The position numbers and the translations under genes are program-made. Below are positions 57,224 to 64,000 of a DNA stretch of 64,000 nucleotides, piece after piece. Numbering within the stretch: position 1 is the stretch's first letter; each line of letters starts with the position of its first letter. The DNA is taken from the NCBI GenBank assembly GCA_963829585.1, contig CAWHJD010000023.1, positions 62,001-126,000 of the forward strand. Direction: 5' to 3'. The notes below the pieces were generated by a model. That model worked only from the letters and a program-made list of their open reading frames with translations, searched no databases and was not told the DNA's origin. The stretch is from Sva-07 sp963829585 (lineage in GTDB: Bacteria > Actinomycetota > Acidimicrobiia > Acidimicrobiales > Ilumatobacteraceae).

Positions 57224-57633
57224 AATTCCGCCTTAACTGTACAGGTAGTGAGTATGCGGCGAACCTTGAACAGTCCGTTAACCGCTTGTCCAGTCTGCGT
57301 TCGCCGAATAGTCATCATAGGCGACGCAAAGAAGATGAGAAATGCCAATTGCGCGGAGATATCTCAACGACGTGGCGTGAGCGACGCGGTCGGACAAGCC
57401 GCTGGGACGTCGAAGGTCTGGCGGGCCGACAGACATACCGGAGCGCTCCGGATCACACGGTGACGTGCCACGATGACCAGATGGGAGGGCGGCGAGGACG
57501 CCGCGGTCGGACGCAATCGCCACTGCCATCGAACCCCTACCGCCCGAAACGCGAGCGTCCGCTCGGCTTCCACCGACCACGCATACAAGACCGGTCGGTC
57601 ATCTCGCCCACAAGTGGCCGATCGACGGTCACT
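57224..57633. other. intergenic region with AT-rich promoter-like part
   Basis: About 410 bp. The part next to 57224 is clearly less GC-rich than the rest of the window (for example 57230-57350), as expected for a promoter of the GGDEF-like and sugar transferase genes. No gene was recognised in it. Confidence 0.4.
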
Positions 57634-58300
57634 TCACGATGCGCTCCGGCGATCGCGCTCCTCGATCAGCCGGACCAGGTGGTCACGATCGTGGGCACCC
57701 ATCTTCCTGAGGAGGGCACTGACGTGGCTCCGAACGGTACCGACCGACACGTATTGCGCCTGGGCTATCTCGCGGGTTGTACGTCGCTGCATCAAGAGCT
57801 GCAGGATGGCCCACTCTCGGTCGGTGAGACCTATCCGTCCCGCCGGCGTCTTCAAGCGAATGCCCCCGTGCGAAGGTGACCGCAGCGACGAGCGCAGGTA
57901 CCATGCCACGCGGGATCGCAACGCCGCTGTCGAAGATGGAGTGAACGGAGCGGGCGATCGCGTCCGTGTCAGCGTTCGGCGAAACGAAGCCGGCAACTCC
58001 CGCGTTCAACGCTGCCAAGATCTCATCGGGTCCTCTGACACCGGCGAGCACGAGCGTACGTGCCCCGCATCGAACACTCACCAGATCCGACACTCCACGG
58101 ACCCATCTCGGTTGGCTTGCGTCGGCGACCACGACGAAGTACTCATCGAAGGTCACCAAGCTGGCCACGCAGTTGATGTCGGCAGCGACGTCAACACGGA
58201 AGCCGTGAGCTCTCAGGGCCTCCACGATCTCGCCCGACCGGTCAACCGACTCGAGCACGACCACCCGGCCTAAGACACCCGCACGCGCGCCGCTGTTCAT
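57634..58300 (-). CDS. LuxR/NarL-type response regulator, one frameshift, atypical receiver
   Basis: About 222 residues after repair of one frame change near 57870. The N-terminal receiver-like domain has RVVVLESVDRSGEIVEAL, a possible phospho-Asp in FVVVADASQP and a switch-like TLVLAGVRG, but the conserved Lys position reads FVSPNA, so phosphorylation is doubtful. The C-terminal HTH is a clear GerE/LuxR domain: LTDREWAILQLLMQRRTTRE, EIAQAQYVSVGTVRSHVSAL. The ATG at 58300 is preferred to one 15 bp upstream. It probably controls the polysaccharide genes; no partner histidine kinase is present. Confidence 0.72.
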
Positions 58301-58683
58301 GTTGCCCTCATCCACGCCTTATCCTTCGGCTCACAAGGCGGCCACATTGAGGAAGACATGAGAACGTGCAGGTGGGGCCAGCGCTGGGTCGGGCGGGCGA
58401 GGGGTGCGCTGACTTCCTTCAGCTGCGCTGGAAACCACCGACGATCCGAAGGGTGCGCTGCTGACACACGACCCCGGACGCGGCGCCTCCGGCTCGAAGA
58501 AGGCAATGGCGCTTCGGCCCCGCGGCAGAGCCATCATCCACTCCTTCCAGGCGCGTGGCACCCCGATGGCCCCGGCCCTCAGCCCACCGGGGCGTCAGCG
58601 GCGGTCGCCGTGCTCATGCTTCTCGACGCCGCGAGCACCTTGGCCCTCCACTCTCAGTCGTAACGCCCACCACCAGGTCACGG
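58301..58683. other. intergenic stretch without recognised gene
   Basis: About 380 bp between the regulator and the end of cysNC. ORFs here look like chance GC-rich frames and none has a plausible start and family pattern. It should contain the regulator promoter and the end of the cys transcript. Confidence 0.35.
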
Positions 58684-60597
58684 TCAGCCCGAGCGTCCGA
58701 ACGCAGCGATGACGGCGTCGGCGGCTTCCTCGGCGGACATGACGCTGGTGTCGACGTGTACTTCGGGGTGCTCGGGCGGTTCGTATGGTGAGTCGATCCC
58801 GGTGAAGTTCGTGAGTTCACCGCGGCGGGCCTTGGCGTAGAGACCCTTCGGGTCGCGTTCCTCTGCGATCGCGAGGGGCGTGTCGACGTGGACCTCGATG
58901 AACTCGCTGTCCTCGACCGCTTCGCGCGCCAGGCGGCGCTCGGCGCGGAACGGGGAGATGAACGACACCAACACGACCAGGCCGGCGTCGACCATCAACG
59001 CGGCGACCTCGGCGATACGGCGGATGTTCTCCACCCGGTCGGCGTCGGTGAAGCCGAGATCGCGGTTGAGGCCGTGGCGGACGTTGTCGCCGTCGAGCAG
59101 ATATGTTCGCACGCCCTGCGAGTGCAGCTTCGACTCGACGATGTTGGCGATCGTCGACTTGCCCGACCCGGACAATCCCGTGAACCACAGCACCGCCGGC
59201 GCGTGGCTGTTCAGGCTCGCCCGGGCCTCCTTGTCGACCTTGACGTCCTGCCAGTGGATGTTGTGCGAACGACGCAGGGCGAAGTGCAGCAGACCGGCGC
59301 CGACGGTGACGTTGGTCAGCTTGTCGATCACGATGAAGCCGCCCGTGTCACGGTTGACGGCGTAGGGGTCGAACGGGATCGGCCGATCGAGGCTGATGTT
59401 GCACACCCCGATCTCGTTCAGCTCGAGCGTGTTCGCCGCCAAATGGTCGAGGTTGTTGATGTCGACACGGAACTTCGGATGCGCGATCGTTGCCCCCACC
59501 GTGCGCGCGCCGATCTTGATCAGATAGGGCCGGCCCGGAAGCATCGCGTCCTCGTGCATCCACACGATGTGGGCCTCGAACTGGTCGGCCACTTCGGCGG
59601 GATCGTCGCCGGCGCAGATCACGTCGCCACGGCTGGCGTCGATCTCCTCGGTGAGGGTGAGCGTGACGGACTGACCGGCGATGGCCTCGTCGAGGTCGCC
59701 GTCCATCGTGACGATCCGCTCGACCGTGCTCGTGGTGCCGGCCGGCAGCACCCGGATGGGGTCGCCCGGCTTGATCGATCCGCCGACGACGCGGCCCGAG
59801 AACCCCCGGAAATCGAGGTTCGGCCGGTTCACCCACTGCACCGGCATCCGAAACGGCTGCCCTGCGAGATCGTCGTCGACCGGCACAGTCTCGAGGAACC
59901 CGAGCAACGTCGGGCCGTGATACCAGGGCGTGTTGGCGCTGGGCACGACGATGTTGTCGCCCTTCAGCGCCGACAGCGGGATGAACGTCATCTCCTCGAG
60001 CCCGATACGGGCGGCGAACTCGCGGTACTCGTCCTCGATCGCCGAGAACACCTCGTGGGAGTAGCCGACGAGATCCATCTTGTTGATCGCCACGACGACC
60101 CGCTCGATCCCGAGCAGATGCACGAGGAAGCTGTGCCGGCGGGTCTGGGTGAGCACACCCTTGCGGGCGTCGACGAGGATCACGGCCACGTCAGCGGTCG
60201 AGGCGCCGGTCACCATGTTGCGGGTGTACTGCTCGTGGCCAGGAGTGTCGGCAACGATGAACTTGCGGTGCTCAGTAGAGAAGAACCGGTAAGCGACGTC
60301 GATCGTGATCCCCTGCTCACGTTCGGCCGACAGCCCGTCGAGCAGCAGCGCAAAGTCGAGGTCACCGCCCTGCGTGCCGACCTTGGCCGAGTCGGCCTCG
60401 AGCGCGGCGAGATGGTCCTCGAACACGAGATGCGACTCGTAGAGCAGCCGCCCGATCAGCGTGCTCTTGCCATCATCGACACTGCCACACGTAATGAACC
60501 GCAGCAGGCTCTTGTACTGATGCGACGTCAGATACGCCTCGATGTCCTCCGCGATCAACTCCTGGTTCGCGGTCGTGCCCAGTCCTGCATTCGCCAT
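58684..60597 (-). CDS. cysNC: bifunctional sulfate adenylyltransferase subunit 1 / APS kinase
   Basis: A 637-residue fusion, the usual length for CysNC/NodQ. The N-terminal GTPase has FITCGSVDDGKSTLIGRLLY, ADTPGHEQYTRNM and NKMD; beta-barrel domains follow to about 435. The C-terminal 200 residues are APS kinase: VLWFTGLSGSGKSTIANIVE, LDGDNVRHGLNRDLGF, SFISPFRAERRLAR. With CysD it makes APS from sulfate and ATP, then PAPS, the donor for sulfotransferases. The ATG overlaps the cysD stop (TGATG). No PAPS reductase gene is in view, which favours a role in sulfation. Confidence 0.95.
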   Translation of the reverse strand: MANAGLGTTANQELIAEDIEAYLTSHQYKSLLRFITCGSVDDGKSTLIGRLLYESHLVFEDHLAALEADSAKVGTQGGDLDFALLLDGLSAEREQGITIDVAYRFFSTEHRKFIVADTPGHEQYTRNMVTGASTADVAVILVDARKGVLTQTRRHSFLVHLLGIERVVVAINKMDLVGYSHEVFSAIEDEYREFAARIGLEEMTFIPLSALKGDNIVVPSANTPWYHGPTLLGFLETVPVDDDLAGQPFRMPVQWVNRPNLDFRGFSGRVVGGSIKPGDPIRVLPAGTTSTVERIVTMDGDLDEAIAGQSVTLTLTEEIDASRGDVICAGDDPAEVADQFEAHIVWMHEDAMLPGRPYLIKIGARTVGATIAHPKFRVDINNLDHLAANTLELNEIGVCNISLDRPIPFDPYAVNRDTGGFIVIDKLTNVTVGAGLLHFALRRSHNIHWQDVKVDKEARASLNSHAPAVLWFTGLSGSGKSTIANIVESKLHSQGVRTYLLDGDNVRHGLNRDLGFTDADRVENIRRIAEVAALMVDAGLVVLVSFISPFRAERRLAREAVEDSEFIEVHVDTPLAIAEERDPKGLYAKARRGELTNFTGIDSPYEPPEHPEVHVDTSVMSAEEAADAVIAAFGRSG

Positions 60598-61541
60598 CAG
60601 AAGTGCCCTTCCTGCTTCTTCTTTTCCAGCGAGCTGATGCCGTCGTGGTCGGCAACACGGCCCTGACGCTCCGACGTGGTGGCGAGCAGCATCTCCTGGA
60701 TGATCCCCGGCAGCGTGTCGGCCGTCGACTCGATCGCACCGGTCAGCGGGTAGCAGCCGAGCGTGCGGAACCTCACCATGCGCATCTGCGGCACCTCGCC
60801 CGGCTCGAGCGGCATCCGGTCGTCGTCGACGACGATCAGCGTGCCGTCACGCTCGACGACCGGACGCGGCTTTGCGAAGTAAAGGTCGACGAGCGGTATC
60901 TGCTCGAGGTGGACATACTGCCACACGTCGAGCTCGGTCCAATTCGAGATCGGGAAGACGCGCACGGTCTCGCCCTTGCTGCGCCGACCGTTGTAGAGCT
61001 GCCACAGCTCTGGGCGCTGACGCTTCGGGTCCCACTGGTGCTGGGGGCTGCGGATCGAGAACACCCGCTCCTTCGCTCTCGACTTCTCCTCGTCACGGCG
61101 GGCGCCGCCGAACATCACGTCAAATCTGCGCTCGTCGATGATCTGCTTGAGACCCTCGGTCTTCCACATGTCCGTGTGCACCGCGGAGCCGTGATCGATC
61201 GGATTGATGTTCTTCTCGATGCACTCGGAGTTGTGGTGCACGATCAGTTCGAGGCCGTGTTCGGCGGCCATCGCATCTCGGAACTCGTACATCGCGCGGA
61301 ACTTCCACAGCGTGTCGACGTGCACCAGCGGGAACGGCGGCGTCGACGGGTAGAACGCCTTGACCGCCAGGCGCAGCAGCACCGAGCTGTCTTTGCCCAT
61401 CGAGTACAGCAGGGCCGGGCGTTCGGCCTCCGACACCGCCTCGCGCATGATCTGGATCGCCTCGGCCTCCAGCCGCTGCAGGTGCGTCAGCCGGCCAGCG
61501 TTCAGCCGGCCACCTGTTGCAGGTGTCGTCGTCGCAGTCAT
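60597..61541 (-). CDS. cysD: sulfate adenylyltransferase subunit 2
   Basis: A 314-residue PP-loop enzyme. LLYSMGKDSSVLLRLAVKAF is the ATP pyrophosphatase loop; VDTLWKFRAMYEFRD, GGARRDEEKSRAKERVFS and PISNWTELDVWQYV are family marks. It adenylates sulfate together with the CysN GTPase. I chose the ATG at 61541, seven codons inside the longest frame, because it matches the family N-terminus better. It is the first gene of the two-gene cys operon and lies 120 bp from the galE remnant. Confidence 0.94.
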   Translation of the reverse strand: MTATTTPATGGRLNAGRLTHLQRLEAEAIQIMREAVSEAERPALLYSMGKDSSVLLRLAVKAFYPSTPPFPLVHVDTLWKFRAMYEFRDAMAAEHGLELIVHHNSECIEKNINPIDHGSAVHTDMWKTEGLKQIIDERRFDVMFGGARRDEEKSRAKERVFSIRSPQHQWDPKRQRPELWQLYNGRRSKGETVRVFPISNWTELDVWQYVHLEQIPLVDLYFAKPRPVVERDGTLIVVDDDRMPLEPGEVPQMRMVRFRTLGCYPLTGAIESTADTLPGIIQEMLLATTSERQGRVADHDGISSLEKKKQEGHF

Positions 61542-61660
61542 CCAGGGCTCCCGATCCAACATTGTCTACCAATTCGGTGGAGAATAGTGCGAACTTCGGA
61601 AAGGTGCACCGAACCGGGCATGAAGATCCCCTCAAGAACGAGCGGTCGAACTTGCTGGGT

Positions 61661-62124
61661 TCAGAGCCGGCTGCGGTGCCAGTCGAATGCGGTCTGCACG
61701 ATCTCGACGAGACCGCACTCGGCGCTCCAGCCGAAGACCTCCTGAGCCCGTCGCCGATCGGCGAACGCCGCGACCGGATCGCCGGGACGGCGGTCGACGA
61801 CGTCGTGGGGCAGCGAACGCCCCGACACCGCTCGATCGCGCGGATGACGTCGAACACCGACGAGCCCACGCCGGTGCCTACGTTGACCTCGACCGTCGGG
61901 CCGCCGGCGCCGAGGTACTGCAGCGTCTTCAGGTGCGCATCGGCGAGGTCGTCGACGTGGATGTAGTCGCGGATGCAGGTGCCGTCGGGCGTGTCGTAGT
62001 CGGCGCCGAACATCCCGAGACGGTGGCCGTCGAGGAGGGATGCCTTCATCGCCAGCGGGATCAGGTTGACACTGAAGTCCCAGTTCTCGCCGATGCGGCC
62101 ATCGGTGCTGGCGCCGGCGGCCAG
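61661..62124 (-). pseudogene. 3' remnant of UDP-glucose 4-epimerase (galE)
   Basis: The minus strand encodes AAGASTDGRIGENWDFSVNL, IPLAMKASLLDGHRLGMFGA and TCIRDYIHVDDLADAHLKTL, the C-terminal half of GalE, then after a frame change near 61790 VFGWSAECGLVEIVQTAFDW to the stop at 61661. The NAD-binding half and catalytic residues are missing; upstream codons lack any similarity. This is a truncated, frameshifted relic next to the cysDNC operon. Confidence 0.7.
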
Positions 62125-62487
62125 CGCCGGGCACTGCGAGCCATGTACCGAACATGCGGCCACCCCGACTGCACCGTCAAGTTCTCGGCCTGCACGGCCC
62201 ACCACGTGCGATGGTGGTGGCGAGACCTCGGCCCCACCGACCGCCAGCCGCAGGGCCCAGCGCCAACACGAGCAGCCTGACGCGCGATCCGCGCCGACGC
62301 CGGGGAGCCCGTTCACCGGTCGCGCGGTAGAGGCGCCAGCGCGTCCGGGTGGGCGGCCAGGACGACCCGGGCATCAACGTCCCGACGGACCGAGTCGGGC
62401 GCCCGTCAACGCCCAGACACAGACGTTTCTCACGAGCCCGTCGCGCGCGCCCACTGGCGGACAACGACCACAGCGGGAGGCGACAAC
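62125..62487. other. intergenic stretch without recognised gene
   Basis: About 360 bp between the galE remnant and the next plus-strand gene. Several overlapping open frames exist but none has a family pattern. It likely contains the promoter of the downstream gene. Confidence 0.35.
62475..62480 (+). promoter_or_regulatory. ribosome binding site setting the start at 62488
   Basis: GGGAGG ends seven bases before the ATG at 62488 and supports that start. Confidence 0.6.
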
Positions 62488-64000
62488 ATGCGCAGACTTC
62501 GACATCCGGCCGCACACAACCGCGCGAGCCGTCGCGATCGAGCCGGCCAACACCGCCGATCAGGCTTTCGCGACCCGATCACTGCGGTGATCGCTCTTGC
62601 GGTCCTGGCACTGCTGTCCTTCGGCGGCAGGGGTTCCACACCCTCGAGCGACGCAGCTTCCCCACCGGCGGGTCGGTTCGCCCACGGTGCCGCCGGCACT
62701 GCCCGCAACGGGTTCGGCGGCGAGGTGGCGCCGTCGCCGACGATCGAGTCGTGGCCCGGCACGGGGGCCGGAGGCAACGGCGGCCCCTTCGCGTTCATCG
62801 GTGCCCAGTACGGGTCGCTGTGGAGCATCCCGCCGTCGGCCAACAACTCGATGAGCGTCGGATACTGCGTGATGGAAGACATCGCCGGCGAGGGCACGGT
62901 GGCGTTGCAGCCCGACCCTGCCACCTGGGACGCCGGCGAGATGGCCCGAGCCGCCGCGCTGATGGCCGCGTTCGGCGGCGACCGGGTCGTCCCGTACGGC
63001 ATCGACGCGAGCGGGGCGTACGACGTGCCATCGGGCGAGTGGCAGCAGCCGTCACTCTTCGGCGGCGGCGAGTACACCCGCCGACGACACGTCGCTGTCG
63101 GCTTCGGAGTGAAGATGTTCGTCGACGACGTCAGCCCGTCGGGCGTCATCGCCGGACGCAAGCTCGCCCGTGACACCTCGATCGTGAACGGCTCGGGCGG
63201 CGAGCTCTCGGCGCTCCGCAACGGCTACCAGATGGCATTGCGGATGGCGGACGTCGCCGACCTCCAGCACGCCGTCGGCGGTGTGCGACTCGAGATGGTG
63301 TGGGGCACGCCCGGACGGAGCCGCCCCGACCGTCGCCGGCACGTACCGCCTCCACGTGCGGGCGACCGACTCGACGGGCAAGCCGGTCGGGTTGGTGCCG
63401 GTGGCGCAGTTGTCGGACATCGGCATCGGCGTCGACCGATCGGTGGGTGCCATCGCCAGTGTCGACAACACCGGCGACACCGCCGACGACCTCGCCCGAT
63501 GGAACGCCGCCCAACTGACCGGGTGGCCGACCCTCGACATGGTCGGCTCGATGGCGGCCGACGCCCGGTTCGCCCTTGCCGCCAACCCACAGGGCGCCGA
63601 CGTCACCGATGTCGCCGGTGTCGCCCGCTTCGACGTGGCGATCCCCGGGCCCGACTGGGAACTCGCCTTCCACACGCAGGCGCCGACCGCGAACGTCGAC
63701 CTGTACTCGGGTACGGGCGTCCAGGGCCAGATCACCTGGAGCGGTCCACCGCAGTCGGCCTCGGTGCACCAGGTGGTCGCCGCCCCCGTGGTCGGACAGT
63801 TCGTGGTGCGCAAGGCGCTCGACGAGAGCGACATTCAGGGCGACCGCGACATGTCGGGGTTCGTGTTCGCCGTGCAGTCCGGCGGCTCGACGGTCGCAAC
63901 GGTCACAACGCTGGCCGACGGCCGCACGCCGCCGATCGACGCCATCGCCGGCGACTACCGGATCGTGGAGGTCGGACGCCCCGCCTGGGCGGCCGGGCTG
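62488..64000 (+). CDS. large secreted surface protein, 3' truncated, one frameshift
   Basis: The ATG at 62488 opens a long basic leader and a signal segment, ITAVIALAVLALLSFGG. About 280 residues follow, including AFIGAQYGSLWSIPPSANNS and GYCVMEDIAGEG. A +1 frameshift lies at about 63320; the protein then goes on with TYRLHVRATDSTGKPVGLVP, FDVAIPGPDWELAFHTQ and VVRKALDESDIQGDRDMSGF, which looks like the start of a SpaA/Cna-B pilin-type domain. The frame is open at the window end. Probably a cell-surface protein, perhaps with an isopeptide-bond or LPxTG end outside the window. Confidence 0.6.
   Translation, partial: MRRLRHPAAHNRASRRDRAGQHRRSGFRDPITAVIALAVLALLSFGGRGSTPSSDAASPPAGRFAHGAAGTARNGFGGEVAPSPTIESWPGTGAGGNGGPFAFIGAQYGSLWSIPPSANNSMSVGYCVMEDIAGEGTVALQPDPATWDAGEMARAAALMAAFGGDRVVPYGIDASGAYDVPSGEWQQPSLFGGGEYTRRRHVAVGFGVKMFVDDVSPSGVIAGRKLARDTSIVNGSGGELSALRNGYQMALRMADVADLQHAVGGVRLEMVWGTPGRSRPDRRRHVPPPRAGDRLDGQAGRVGAGGAVVGHRHRRRPIGGCHRQCRQHRRHRRRPRPMERRPTDRVADPRHGRLDGGRRPVRPCRQPTGRRRHRCRRCRPLRRGDPRARLGTRLPHAGADRERRPVLGYGRPGPDHLERSTAVGLGAPGGRRPRGRTVRGAQGARRERHSGRPRHVGVRVRRAVRRLDGRNGHNAGRRPHAADRRHRRRLPDRGGRTPRLGGRA

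Noticed and set aside
58888..60666. A 592-residue plus-strand ORF over the cysNC gene
   Set aside because: Antisense shadow; cysNC on the minus strand has every catalytic motif.
1..64000. Insertion sequence or prophage as the cause of the repeats
   Set aside because: No transposase, integrase, phage structural gene or terminal inverted repeats with target duplications were seen. The repeats are domain duplications inside genes.

Overview
The window is one dense, GC-rich bacterial chromosome segment. High third-position GC, GTG starts, LPxTG wall anchors, a LytR_C protein and DUF4012 proteins point to an actinomycete. The set of surface and polysaccharide genes resembles marine Acidimicrobiia (Ilumatobacter-like), but that placement is inference and there is no rRNA, tRNA or marker gene to test it. 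No CRISPR array, phage or IS element was recognised.

Layout. 0-3.6 kb (+): 3' part of a giant secreted Fn3/Calx-beta/Ig-like protein with an almost perfect 921-bp tandem repeat, closed by a hairpin. 3.7-13.1 kb (+): glycosyltransferases, two of them fused to other enzymes (GT4-GNAT, GT2-FkbM), then a broken pyruvyl transferase and a frameshifted ABC exporter. 13.1-24.7 kb: sulfotransferase remnant, tyrosine-kinase-type chain-length protein, EPS polymerase-like protein, second Wzc-like kinase, LytR_C protein, LPxTG protein, a FlaA1-type nucleotide-sugar dehydratase, GDP-fucose synthase and a second LPxTG protein. 24.8-27.3 kb (-): DUF4012 protein and a chimeric glycosyltransferase remnant. 27.6-37.8 kb (-): three near-identical secreted alginate-lyase-like genes and a 1,500-residue beta-propeller/ASH-repeat protein, all sharing DNA modules. 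38-54.7 kb (-): one long, mostly overlapping operon for polysaccharide assembly (deacetylase, two Wzz-like proteins, two GTs, Wzy, Wzx, sulfotransferase) with an unusual set of kinase-like genes (three APH-fold proteins, ATP-grasp, HprK-like, nucleotide-kinase-like). 55-64 kb: epimerase, initiating sugar transferase, degenerate GGDEF protein, LuxR-type regulator, CysNC and CysD for PAPS synthesis, a galE remnant, and the start of another secreted protein.

How it fits together: the genes look like a complete pathway for a fucose-containing, sulfated and probably otherwise decorated capsule or exopolysaccharide. The sugar transferase starts the chain, GTs extend it, Wzx/Wzy/Wzz export and polymerise it, CysDNC supplies PAPS to the sulfotransferase, and secreted lyases and modular adhesins act on the cell surface. 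The kinase-like group inside the main operon has no obvious job in a standard Wzy pathway and is the best candidate for something undescribed.

Quality note: about a dozen genes, mostly between 5.8 and 20.8 kb, carry single-base frameshifts while their protein sequence stays conserved on both sides. Sequencing or consensus errors are the likeliest cause for many. A few (pyruvyl transferase, 13-kb sulfotransferase, GT chimera, galE) may be true pseudogenes.
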